Source: Cloacimonetes bacterium UBA6081 (GTDB taxonomy: Bacteria > Cloacimonadota > Cloacimonadia > Cloacimonadales > Cloacimonadaceae). Taken from it: a stretch of DNA of 64,000 bases. Of this stretch, positions 9,224-17,542 are shown in pieces. Position 1 is the stretch's first letter. Each line of letters begins with the position of its first letter. Under the pieces are notes generated by a model. The model saw only the letters and a list, made by a program, of their open reading frames with translations, did not search any database and was not told the DNA's origin. The translations under genes were made by a program, and so were the position numbers. The DNA is taken from assembly GCA_002428685.1 (NCBI GenBank), contig DIXL01000085.1, positions 93,036 to 157,035 on the forward strand, in the 5' to 3' direction.

Positions 9224-10978
9224 ATGACCAAAGGAATCGTAAAAGGTATTATCGCCAACCTCGTTTTTGTAGAGGTGGATGGCCCTGTGGCACAAAACGA
9301 GATTTGCTATATTAATCTGGAAGGCACAAAGTTGATGGCTGAGGTAATAAAAGTGATGGGAAACGTGGCCTATACGCAAGTGTTTGAAAGCACTCGCGGC
9401 CTAAAACCGGGTGCCCCGGTGGAATTTACCAAACATATGTTGCAGGTGAAACTTGGACCCGGAATGCTATCCAAAAACTATGACGGCTTGCAAGACGACC
9501 TTAACAAAATGGAAGGCATGTTCCTTACCCGCGGAGAATACACCGATCCCCTGGATGAAACTGCGCTGTGGGATTTTACACCCCTTGTAAAAGTAGGTGA
9601 TGAAGTTGGAGCAGGTGATTGGCTTGGTGAAGTTCCCGAAAATTGGTTGAAACACAAAATCATGCTTCCCTTTGTGATGGAAGATAAATACAAGATCACC
9701 TGGATTGCTGATGCCGGTAAGTATCGCATTATAGACACAATTGCCAAGGTGGAAAACAGCGAAGGCCAAAGCCAGGATATCACCATGGTTCAATATTGGC
9801 CGGTAAAATTGGCGGTTCACTGCTACAAACACAAGCCACGTCCCTTTAAAATGATGGAAACAGGGATGCGCTGTATTGATACCCTAAATCCCATTGCCGA
9901 AGGTGGAACAGGCTTTACTCCCGGGCCGTTCGGAGCCGGAAAAACCGTGTTGCAGCATCTGATCTCACAACATGCAGAAGCAGATTTGATAATAGTTGCT
10001 GCCTGTGGAGAACGTGCCAATGAAGTGGTGGAACTATTTGTAGATTTCCCCAAATTGGAAGACCCTCGCACCGGGCGCAAGTTGATTGAACGCACCATTA
10101 TTATCTGCAACACCTCAAACATGCCTGTGGCAGCACGTGAAGCCTCGGTTTACACCGCTATGTCCATAGCCGAATATTATCGCAGTATGGGCTTAAGAAT
10201 CCTTTTGCTGGCAGATTCCACCTCGCGTTGGGCTCAAGCCTTGCGTGAAATGAGCAACCGCATGGAAGAATTGCCTGGCCCCGATGCCTATCCCATGGAC
10301 TTGCCTGCTATTATTTCAAACTTCTATTCCCGCGCCGGATATGTGAATCTGAACAACGATGTCCCCGGCTCAATCACTTTTTTGGGAGCTGTTTCTCCTC
10401 CCGGCGGAAACTTGAAAGAACCTGTTACGGAAGCGACCAAAAAGGTGGCACGCTGTTTTTACAGTCTGTCGCAGGAACGCGCTGACAGTAAACGCTACCC
10501 CGCGGTTGACCCCATTGATTCCTATTCCAAATACCTTGATTATGAGGAAGTTCAGGACTATCTGAACAAACACATCCATCCGCATTGGGTGCAGGATGTT
10601 TTGCTTACCAAGAACTATCTGCTGCGCGGCAAAGAAGCCAGCGATCAGATAAACATTTTGGGTGATGACGGAGTCCCCTTGGAATATCATGACCGCATGT
10701 GGAAAAGCGAGGTGATAGACAGAATCATCCTGATGCAAGATGGTTTTGATAAAATTGACAAAGCCACCCCTATGAAACGTCAGGCTTATATGCTGGAAAT
10801 GGTGTTGAGCGTGTGCAAAACCGGCTTTGGGTTTGAGTCTTACGAAGACGTTCAACCCTTCTATTCACGCATGATAAACACTCTTAAGCAGATGAATTAT
10901 ACCGAGTTTTTAAGCGAAGGATTTAAAGAATACGAATCCCAACTCAATTCCATTGTGGAAGAAAGGAAGGTGAAATAA
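9224..10978 (+). CDS. ntpA: V-type ATP synthase catalytic subunit A
   Basis: Catalytic ATP-binding subunit of the V1 head, 584 residues. Walker A GPFGAGKT at residues 234-241, Walker B region ILLLADSTSRWAQALREMS, and the A-specific non-homologous insert after the N-terminal barrel (WDFTPLVKVGDEVGAGDWLGEV). Arg-containing motif LREMSNRMEELPGPDAYPMDLP is intact, so the enzyme should be active. The stop TAA overlaps the ATG of ntpB (TAATG), indicating translational coupling. Confidence 0.97.
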   Translation: MTKGIVKGIIANLVFVEVDGPVAQNEICYINLEGTKLMAEVIKVMGNVAYTQVFESTRGLKPGAPVEFTKHMLQVKLGPGMLSKNYDGLQDDLNKMEGMFLTRGEYTDPLDETALWDFTPLVKVGDEVGAGDWLGEVPENWLKHKIMLPFVMEDKYKITWIADAGKYRIIDTIAKVENSEGQSQDITMVQYWPVKLAVHCYKHKPRPFKMMETGMRCIDTLNPIAEGGTGFTPGPFGAGKTVLQHLISQHAEADLIIVAACGERANEVVELFVDFPKLEDPRTGRKLIERTIIICNTSNMPVAAREASVYTAMSIAEYYRSMGLRILLLADSTSRWAQALREMSNRMEELPGPDAYPMDLPAIISNFYSRAGYVNLNNDVPGSITFLGAVSPPGGNLKEPVTEATKKVARCFYSLSQERADSKRYPAVDPIDSYSKYLDYEEVQDYLNKHIHPHWVQDVLLTKNYLLRGKEASDQINILGDDGVPLEYHDRMWKSEVIDRIILMQDGFDKIDKATPMKRQAYMLEMVLSVCKTGFGFESYEDVQPFYSRMINTLKQMNYTEFLSEGFKEYESQLNSIVEERKVK

Positions 10979-12300
10979 TGGCTGGGACTGCATTCCAAAA
11001 GATTTATACAAAACTAAATCAAATCACCAAGGCTACCTGCTCTGTTACGGCCACTGGAATAGGCTATGAAGAACTTGCCACTGTCAGCGGACGCCTGGCT
11101 CAAGTGGTGAAAATCATTGGCGACACGGTTACATTACAGATATTTAGCGGAACCGAAAATATTGGCACCGATGCCGAAGTGATCTTCTTTGGACGTCCGC
11201 CCACGCTAAAGGTTGGTGAGCAACTTTCCGGCAGGTTCTTTAATGCTTATGGCGATCCCATTGATGGCGGACCAGCTATAGAGGGAAAAGAAGTGGAAAT
11301 CGGAGGTCCCTCGGTAAACCCCGTGCGCCGTATGGAACCCTCAGAATTCATCGCAACCGGTATTGCCGGAATAGATTTGAACAACCCGCTGGTTACCGGA
11401 CAAAAGATACCTTTCTTTGCCGATCCGGATCAGCCCTATAACCAGGTGATGGCAACTGTGGCTCTCAGAGCCCAAAGCGACAAGATTATTCTGGGTGGCA
11501 TGGGGCTTTCCAACGACGATTATCTATTCTATAAATCCACCTTCGAAAATGCCGGAGTTATAGACAAGATCATCTCTTTTGTAAATACAACCGATGATCC
11601 GCCCGTGGAAAGATTGCTGGTTCCCGATATGGCCTTGGCTGCGGCAGAATACTTTGCCCTGGAAAAGAACGAAAAAGTGCTTGTCTTGCTAACAGATCTA
11701 ACGCTTTACTGCGATGCGCTGTCAATAGTATCAAACCGCATGGATCAAATTCCTTCCAAGGACAGCATGCCCGGCTCATTATATAGTGATCTGGCCAAGA
11801 TTTACGAAAAAGCCGTGCAGTTTCCAGATGGTGGCTCTATCACAATTATTGCAGTAACAACCATTTCCGGAGGCGATATCACCCATGCAATCCCAGATAA
11901 CACAGGCTATATAACTGAAGGTCAGCTATTCCTGCGTAAAGATACGGACATCGGTAAGGTAATTATTGATCCTGCCAGGTCTCTTTCCCGTCTAAAGACC
12001 AAAGTTATGGGTATTAAAACTCGTGCCGATCACCCCAAAGTGATGGAAACTTCAGTGCGCCTAAATGCAGATGCCCTTAAGGCTAAAACCAAAATGGAGA
12101 ACGGCTTTGACCTTACCGATTATGAAGAACGCGCCATGAAGTTTTCTCACGATTATGCCAATCAGATATTGGCAATTGATGTAAATATTGGCCCGGAAGA
12201 GATGCTGGATGTAACCTGGGGCTTGTTCCAGAAATACTTCACGCGTGAAGAAGTGGCAATTAAAGAAGAATTTATGAAGCTCTATTGGAAAAAAGCATGA
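10978..12300 (+). CDS. ntpB: V-type ATP synthase regulatory subunit B
   Basis: Non-catalytic partner of subunit A in the V1 hexamer, 440 residues. As expected for B, the P-loop is absent: the equivalent site reads GQKIPFFADPDQPYN. Further family landmarks: LLTDLTLYCDALSIVSNRMDQIPSKDSMPGSLYSDLA with its Arg/Met pattern, and a helical C-terminus. Coupled at both ends: TAATG with ntpA and ATGA with ntpD. Confidence 0.96.
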   Translation: MAGTAFQKIYTKLNQITKATCSVTATGIGYEELATVSGRLAQVVKIIGDTVTLQIFSGTENIGTDAEVIFFGRPPTLKVGEQLSGRFFNAYGDPIDGGPAIEGKEVEIGGPSVNPVRRMEPSEFIATGIAGIDLNNPLVTGQKIPFFADPDQPYNQVMATVALRAQSDKIILGGMGLSNDDYLFYKSTFENAGVIDKIISFVNTTDDPPVERLLVPDMALAAAEYFALEKNEKVLVLLTDLTLYCDALSIVSNRMDQIPSKDSMPGSLYSDLAKIYEKAVQFPDGGSITIIAVTTISGGDITHAIPDNTGYITEGQLFLRKDTDIGKVIIDPARSLSRLKTKVMGIKTRADHPKVMETSVRLNADALKAKTKMENGFDLTDYEERAMKFSHDYANQILAIDVNIGPEEMLDVTWGLFQKYFTREEVAIKEEFMKLYWKKA

Positions 12301-12896
12301 ATTTGAAATTCCAATACAATAAAATCTCCCAAATCCAGCTTACCAAACAACTGGACATCAGAATTAAGGCTTTGCCTACCTTGAAAAATAAGGAATCCGC
12401 CCTGAGGGCAGAGGTGAAAAAAGCCAAGGATACTGCCAAAGAGCTTGATAATAAAATCAGGTCCCGAACCGCTGAAATGGAAGAATTTATGAAGCTGTTT
12501 GCCGAGTTCGATTCCAGCTTGGTGCAGATTAAACAGGTAGAAATAAAAACGCGTAAAATTGCCGGCGTAAAGATACCTGTTTTGGGAGAACTGGAGTTTG
12601 TTATTCAGCCTTACAACCTGTTTAAAGCCCCTTCCTGGTTTCCAGAGGGAATCATGATGCTGCAAGACCTTTCCCGGCTTCAAATAGAGCGGGATTTCTT
12701 TATTCGCAAAATGCTGATTTTGGAACAGGTGCGCAAAAAGACCACCCAGAAGGTTAATCTTTACGAAAAAGTGCAAATTCCAGCCTATGAAGAAGCCATC
12801 ATGAAAATCAAACGTTATCTGGAAGACGAAGAGAACCTGTCCAAGGCCGGTCAGAAAATCCTTAAAGGCCGTTTGAGCAAGGAGGAAGGCGCATGA
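12297..12896 (+). CDS. ntpD: V-type ATP synthase subunit D
   Basis: Central rotor shaft subunit, 199 residues. The frame opens at TTG 12285, but ATG 12297 overlaps the ntpB stop as ATGA and gives the standard N-terminus MNLKFQYNKISQIQLTKQLD. Two long helices (residues about 10-75 and 130-195) form the expected coiled-coil rod around a small middle region. Ends with an ATGA overlap to ntpI. Confidence 0.93.
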   Translation: MNLKFQYNKISQIQLTKQLDIRIKALPTLKNKESALRAEVKKAKDTAKELDNKIRSRTAEMEEFMKLFAEFDSSLVQIKQVEIKTRKIAGVKIPVLGELEFVIQPYNLFKAPSWFPEGIMMLQDLSRLQIERDFFIRKMLILEQVRKKTTQKVNLYEKVQIPAYEEAIMKIKRYLEDEENLSKAGQKILKGRLSKEEGA

Positions 12897-14677
12897 TAGA
12901 AAAAATGCTTAAATACTCCTTTGTGCTGTATCATGGGGATTACACTGCCTTCATCGCCGATCTGCAAAAGCTCGGCATGGTTCACATTATTCGGAATACC
13001 GATCAAAAAACAGATAGCCAGATGTTTAACCTGGAACTGATTAAGGAATACACCGAATGCAGCGCATATTTGGATAAGCTTAAGTCCCCCGCTTCCAAAC
13101 AAGCAAACCCCTTGCCTACCAAAGCTTTGCTGAACAAGATTAACAGTGCCCGTAAGGAAAAGGACAAGCTGGGTCACCAGGCAGATGTGTTACGTAAACA
13201 AATCCGTGATTTGGTTCCCTGGGGACATTTTGATTATTCTTTGGTTCGCAAGCTTCGTGAAAGTGGCTTGCATCTCGATTTCCATAGTTGCCTTAAAAAC
13301 CACTTTAAGCCAGAATGGCAGGATCAATATCCTCTCAAGGTGATTACGGAAAAAAGCGGTATCCTCTATTTTGTAATAGTGTCCGAAAGCGGTAGCCCGG
13401 CTTTGGAATGCGACACCTTCTCTTTTCACCATCACACTTTACAAGAGTTTGAAACTCAGCTGGAAGAATCACAGCAACAGATATCAGCCATAGACGAATA
13501 CCTGTTGGAAATTGCGCCCACTGCCAAAGAAGCATTTGCCGAAGAACTTCAGCACTTACTAAGCATTTATGACTTTGAAGATGCTATTCAGCAGGGGCTT
13601 AGCGAAGCAGAAGACCATATTATACTGGTTAGCGGTTGGATTCCCGTCAGCTTGGATGTTGCTCTGAAAGAGTATTTGGCCAAAGGCCGAGTTATCTATT
13701 TTTCTGAGCCCGGTAAAGTGGAGGATAATCCTCCCATCAAGCTGCATAACAATTGGTTTTCGCGGCTTTTTGAGCCTATCAGCAAGATGTATATGCTGCC
13801 CAACTACAACGAGTTTGATCTCACGCCCTTCTTTGCCCCGTTCTTCATGTTTTTCTTTGGCTTTTGCAATGCAGACATGGTTTACGGTGTGATAATTATC
13901 CTTCTCGCCTTTATTTTAAAACGCAAAGCCAAGAACGAATCCATGAAAAGCATGATGACTCTGTTAATGCTCTTTGGCATCGCTGCCATCATTATGGGCT
14001 GGATCATAGGTTCTGCTTTGGGTTTTGATTTAAAGCTGATTTCGGGTATTGGGGATAAAATCATTATCCGCAATAACGAGCAGATATTTAATTTTGCCCT
14101 GCTTTTGGGCGTAATCCAAATTCTGTTTGGCATCACTATTTCCGCAGTAAAAAAGATGAAACAAGAAGGCTTTAAGCATAGCATCTGCCTATTTGGAACT
14201 CTTATTTTTATCGCTTGTCTATCTATATTAGGTGCTTCGCAATTAGGCGCAAACATTAGCACTGTGCAGCCCTATTTAAAATATCCCATGTATCTTGGCT
14301 TGGCCATGATTTTGCTCTTTAATACTCCCGGCAAAAACCCCATCTTTAACATTCTGAATGGCCTGTGGCTGCTGTATGGCATTATCACGGGCTTTTTTGG
14401 CGATATCCTGTCCTACATCCGCTTGTTTGCTTTGGGCGTTTCCAGTGCTATTCTGGGCTTTGTGGTCAATTCTATTGGGATGCAAATGCTTGGCATACCC
14501 TTCATAGGTCCCGTTATTTTTGTGCTCTTTATGGCTTTTGGGCATACGCTGAATATGGCATTGGGGGGGCTGAGCGGTTTTGTTCATCCTTTGCGTTTAA
14601 CTTTTGTAGAGTTTTATAAGAATGCCGCCTTCAATGGCCCTGGCATGGCTTATAAACCACTTGGTAAAAAAGAATAA
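12893..14677 (+). CDS. ntpI: V-type ATP synthase subunit I (a-subunit)
   Basis: Membrane stator subunit that provides the ion half-channels. About 310 N-terminal cytosolic residues, with coiled coils, are followed by seven or eight membrane helices. The essential channel Arg lies in SYIRLFALGVSS at about residue 510. Length 594 fits the short bacterial I subunits. Ribosome binding site AAGGAGG; start ATGA overlaps ntpD stop. Unusually, a dispersed repeat (14711-14758) separates it from ntpK. Confidence 0.95.
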   Translation: MIEKMLKYSFVLYHGDYTAFIADLQKLGMVHIIRNTDQKTDSQMFNLELIKEYTECSAYLDKLKSPASKQANPLPTKALLNKINSARKEKDKLGHQADVLRKQIRDLVPWGHFDYSLVRKLRESGLHLDFHSCLKNHFKPEWQDQYPLKVITEKSGILYFVIVSESGSPALECDTFSFHHHTLQEFETQLEESQQQISAIDEYLLEIAPTAKEAFAEELQHLLSIYDFEDAIQQGLSEAEDHIILVSGWIPVSLDVALKEYLAKGRVIYFSEPGKVEDNPPIKLHNNWFSRLFEPISKMYMLPNYNEFDLTPFFAPFFMFFFGFCNADMVYGVIIILLAFILKRKAKNESMKSMMTLLMLFGIAAIIMGWIIGSALGFDLKLISGIGDKIIIRNNEQIFNFALLLGVIQILFGITISAVKKMKQEGFKHSICLFGTLIFIACLSILGASQLGANISTVQPYLKYPMYLGLAMILLFNTPGKNPIFNILNGLWLLYGIITGFFGDILSYIRLFALGVSSAILGFVVNSIGMQMLGIPFIGPVIFVLFMAFGHTLNMALGGLSGFVHPLRLTFVEFYKNAAFNGPGMAYKPLGKKE

Positions 14678-14710
14678 GGTTGATGATGCTTCGTATCAGG
14701 CTATGGGTTT

Positions 14711-14758
14711 ACTGTCCCCTGTCCCCTGAAGCCTGTAACCTAACACCTGACACCTATT
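14711..14758. repeat. Dispersed TGTCCCCTG / CACCTGACACC repeat inside V-ATPase operon
   Basis: Short units actgtcccctgtcccctg, then acctaacacctgacacct, between ntpI and ntpK. It combines the GGGGACAG and GGTGTCAGG unit types seen at 991, 15726, 27021, 27151 and 50889, here in reverse orientation. It ends 18 bases before ATG 14777, just ahead of the ribosome binding site. Confidence 0.8.
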
Positions 14759-14776
14759 ACATATAAGGAGGCTATA

Positions 14777-15292
14777 ATGCCTGATACCTTAAACACAGTA
14801 GCACAACCCATAGTCGCAGCCATGGCGGGCGGAAATCTGGCATATTTCCTGGCCTGGATCGGTTTGTTCCTAATGGTGGCTCTTGCCGGAATCGGCAGTG
14901 CCTGGGGAACAGTTATCGGTGGCAGCGCATCAGTGGGTGCCATGAAAAAACGGGATGATATTTTCCCCAGTTGCATGATCCTTTCAGCGTTGCCCGGAAC
15001 CCAGGGTCTATACGGATTTGGGGCATTCTTCATCCTGAAAGAACACGTAACCACCGGAATCAACATGATTCAGGCTTGTGCCATTCTGGCCGCAGGACTG
15101 ATCATGGGATTCGTAGGACTTATCTCTGCATATCAACAATCACGCATTGTTGCAAACGGAATTGAAAGCATGGGCGCGGGAAATGACGTTTTTTCCAAAA
15201 CCTTGATTCTGGGCGTTTTTCCAGAACTTTATGCTATCGTTGCCTTTGCCACATGTTTCCTGATCGGTGGAGTAATCCCCGGTTTGGCCTAA
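14777..15292 (+). CDS. ntpK: V-type ATP synthase subunit K (ion-binding rotor ring)
   Basis: Rotor-ring proteolipid with four membrane helices (two hairpins), 171 residues. All five Na+ ligands of E. hirae NtpK have counterparts: L72, T75 and Q76 in LPGTQG, Q121 in SAYQQSRIVANG, and the carboxylate E150 in FPELYAIV. This supports Na+ rather than H+ as coupling ion (family knowledge plus alignment by eye). Strong ribosome binding site (AAGGAGG). Last gene of the operon, followed by a clear terminator. Confidence 0.95.
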   Translation: MPDTLNTVAQPIVAAMAGGNLAYFLAWIGLFLMVALAGIGSAWGTVIGGSASVGAMKKRDDIFPSCMILSALPGTQGLYGFGAFFILKEHVTTGINMIQACAILAAGLIMGFVGLISAYQQSRIVANGIESMGAGNDVFSKTLILGVFPELYAIVAFATCFLIGGVIPGLA

Positions 15293-15314
15293 TCACAATA
15301 ACCATAACAATTAG

Positions 15315-15347
15315 AGGGTGGGAAGCTTTTTCCCACCCCCTTTTTTA
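15315..15347 (+). terminator. Terminator of the V-ATPase operon
   Basis: Perfect stem gggtggga (15316-15323) / tcccaccc (15331-15338), 7-nt loop, then the run ccttttttat. 23 bp after the ntpK stop. Confidence 0.92.
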
Positions 15348-15641
15348 TACCTTTTCCCCCCCCCCCCTGTGCAGCCTCTCCCCCTGCTTAGTCATCCACA
15401 TAGAACTAACTCACTATGATCCCGAACACTTCCTAAACCAAGTATGGGTTGTGTTCGGGATGATGGCTATATGAGTGCATCAGAGTGAGTAAGCAAGAGC
15501 TGATAGAGTTTCAAACGCAAAATTGGAAGACAATTCCCAAGCTACTACATTATCTTCAAAGCCGGTTTGGAGCAATAAAGAATTCAAACCTGTTGACAGA
15601 ATACCCCCTCTCGTAAATTTATACTTTCAGAAAGCAAATGC
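15348..15641. other. Gene-free stretch: C12 tract, 11-bp inverted repeat, tRNA promoter
   Basis: No gene found here. A run of twelve C lies at 15356-15367. A perfect inverted repeat atcccgaacac (15419-15429) / gtgttcgggat (15451-15461) encloses a second small stem, so an RNA hairpin of about 43 nt can form. A TTGACA at 15593-15598 and TATACT at 15620-15625 (17 bases before the tRNA; spacer 21, longer than usual) may be the tRNA-Arg promoter; TAAATT at 15614 is an alternative -10. Confidence 0.55.
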
Positions 15642-15718
15642 GTCCCTGTAGCTCAGCTGGATAGAGTGGCACCCTCCGAAGGTGAAGGTCAGGCGTTCGA
15701 ATCGCCTCAGGGACGCCA
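15642..15718 (+). tRNA. tRNA-Arg (anticodon CCG)
   Basis: 77-nt cloverleaf: acceptor GTCCCTG / CAGGGAC, D arm GCTCAGCTGGATAGAGT, anticodon loop CTCCGAA (CCG, reads CGG), T arm AGGCG TTCGAAT CGCCT, discriminator G, and an encoded CCA. Every stem pairs well except the first pair of the anticodon stem (27-43), which is G-A. The sequence follows the E. coli tRNA-Arg(CCG) pattern. Confidence 0.95.
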
Positions 15719-15725
15719 TTTCATT

Positions 15726-15755
15726 AGGGGACAGGGGACAGGGAACAGGGGAACT
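15726..15755. repeat. GGGGACAGG tandem repeat
   Basis: aggggacaggggacagggaac plus a partial fourth unit, directly after the tRNA-Arg and up to the presumed start of the ABC-F gene. Same unit family as the repeats at 14711, 27021, 27151 and 50889. It may supply the AGGGGAA that could serve as ribosome binding site for the TTG start at 15762. Confidence 0.75.
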
Positions 15756-15761
15756 ACTAAA

Positions 15762-17528
15762 TTGAATGATGTATTACTCACCTTGGAAAATGTGTCATGC
15801 CTATATGGCGACAGGACCATCATCAGCGATGTGTCCTTTGGCATTCACGCCTGCGAAAAGATAGGCATTGTCGGCATCAATGGCAGCGGAAAAACCACTT
15901 TACTGCGCATCCTCAGCGGAATTCAAAGACCCAATACCGGTATCATCACCGCCCGAAAAGAGCTGAAAATTGGCTATCTGGAGCAGGACGCAGATTATCT
16001 GCCCCAAATATCTGTGTTTCAACACACCTTACCGCTTGAAGGCGAAACAAAAGAAGATTACTATTACCAGGCCCTGCTAAACCGCTTGGGCATTAGCGAT
16101 TACGAGCAAAAAATGGGAACCCTGTCCGGTGGTCAACGCCGTAAAGCAGATTTAGCCCGGGTTTTGGCTTCCGAGCCGGATTTGCTTGTTTTGGATGAAC
16201 CTACCAATCATCTTGATCTGGATACGATAGAGTGGCTGCAAAGCTTTTTGGCAACAAGCACAAAGGCTGTGCTATTCGTTACTCACGACCGCTACTTTCT
16301 GGACGCAGTCTGCACCAAGATAATAGAAATTGAGCGGGGCAAACTGCATTACTATGAGGGTAGTTACCACGAGTTTGTGCATGGCAAGCTGATTCGCGCT
16401 ACCGATGTTTTGCGCAAGGAAACCCGTCGCCAGGCTCAGCTTAAAAAAGAGCTGGACTGGCTGTCCCGCGGAGCCAAAGCCCGCACCACCAAACCCAAAA
16501 ACCATGTTGACAGGGTGAAAGAGCTGATCAGTAAAAGCTATTTGATCTCCAATCAGGATTTGGACATTTCATTTCAAACCGACCGCCTGGGTAAAACCAT
16601 ATTGGAATTGCACAGAATTAGCAAATCCTACAGTGGCAAAGCCTTGTTTGAAGAAATTGATCACAACTTTCAAAGCAGGGAACGCATCGGCATCATAGGA
16701 ACTAACGGCTGTGGAAAAACAACCCTGCTAAAGATGATTACCGGTGAAGTGGAAGCAGATATCGGGGCGATTAAAGTAGGCTTGAATACGCATTTTTCTT
16801 ATTACAAACAAGATGAGGACAGCTTTGACCCCGCTTTAAGCGTTTACGAATACATTGCCCAATACGCCGAAGTGATAAAAACCGCTGATGGCAACAAGGT
16901 TACCGCCCGCGAAATGCTTTTGCGCTTCCTCTTTGATGGCAAAATGCAACAAATGAAGCTAAGTGCCCTTTCGGGTGGAGAACGAAAACGGCTATACCTG
17001 CTAAAATCCTTGATGTTCGGGGCAAATTTTATCATCATGGACGAGCCTACCAACGACCTGGATATTCGCACTCTGGAGATTCTGGAAGATTATCTGGATG
17101 CCTTCCGCGGCTGTTTACTGATAGTTTCGCACGACCGCTTTTTTCTGGATAGAACGGTGGACTATTTGTTCATTTTTGAGAATGGACGCCTACGCAAATT
17201 TGCCGGAAACTATTCCGATTACCTATTGGTGAAACGCTATGAGCAAGAAGAGGAAGTGGAACGTAATACTCCCAAAATTCTGCGTCCCAAGCGCATTAGC
17301 AAAGGCTTAAGCTATAATGAACAGCGCGAGTTTAGCAATATTGAAACAGAAATTGAAAGCCTTGAAACCAGGCTGGACGCGCTGGAAACAAGGCTTACAA
17401 AAGACTCTGGCACCCTTAGCCCCGACGATTATCACAAGATCAGCGCAGAGATGCACAGCCTGGAAAACCGCCACCTGGAGCTGTTGGATAGATGGCTGGA
17501 ACTGAGTGATAAGGACAAAAGCGACTAA
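15762..17528 (+). CDS. ABC-F family ATPase (Uup-like)
   Basis: Soluble twin-ATPase of the ABC-F family, which acts on ribosomes rather than in transport. Two cassettes: Walker A GINGSGKT at residues 38-45 with signature LSGGQRRKADLARVLA and Walker B LLVLDEPTNHLD; Walker A GTNGCGKT at 313-320 with LSGGERKRLYLLKSL and FIIMDEPTNDLD. The linker (about 230-290) is basic, and a C-terminal coiled coil of about 80 residues marks the Uup subgroup. The frame extends upstream to 15666, but that would overlap the tRNA, so the TTG at 15762 is the chosen start; no in-frame ATG or GTG lies near the start of the domain. 588 residues. Confidence 0.92.
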   Translation: MNDVLLTLENVSCLYGDRTIISDVSFGIHACEKIGIVGINGSGKTTLLRILSGIQRPNTGIITARKELKIGYLEQDADYLPQISVFQHTLPLEGETKEDYYYQALLNRLGISDYEQKMGTLSGGQRRKADLARVLASEPDLLVLDEPTNHLDLDTIEWLQSFLATSTKAVLFVTHDRYFLDAVCTKIIEIERGKLHYYEGSYHEFVHGKLIRATDVLRKETRRQAQLKKELDWLSRGAKARTTKPKNHVDRVKELISKSYLISNQDLDISFQTDRLGKTILELHRISKSYSGKALFEEIDHNFQSRERIGIIGTNGCGKTTLLKMITGEVEADIGAIKVGLNTHFSYYKQDEDSFDPALSVYEYIAQYAEVIKTADGNKVTAREMLLRFLFDGKMQQMKLSALSGGERKRLYLLKSLMFGANFIIMDEPTNDLDIRTLEILEDYLDAFRGCLLIVSHDRFFLDRTVDYLFIFENGRLRKFAGNYSDYLLVKRYEQEEEVERNTPKILRPKRISKGLSYNEQREFSNIETEIESLETRLDALETRLTKDSGTLSPDDYHKISAEMHSLENRHLELLDRWLELSDKDKSD

Positions 17529-17542
17529 CCTCCGCCCCACTC

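Noticed and set aside
15666..15761. Upstream extension of the ABC-F gene
   Set aside because: Would translate half of tRNA-Arg and the GGGGACAGG repeat; the TTG at 15762 is the likely start.
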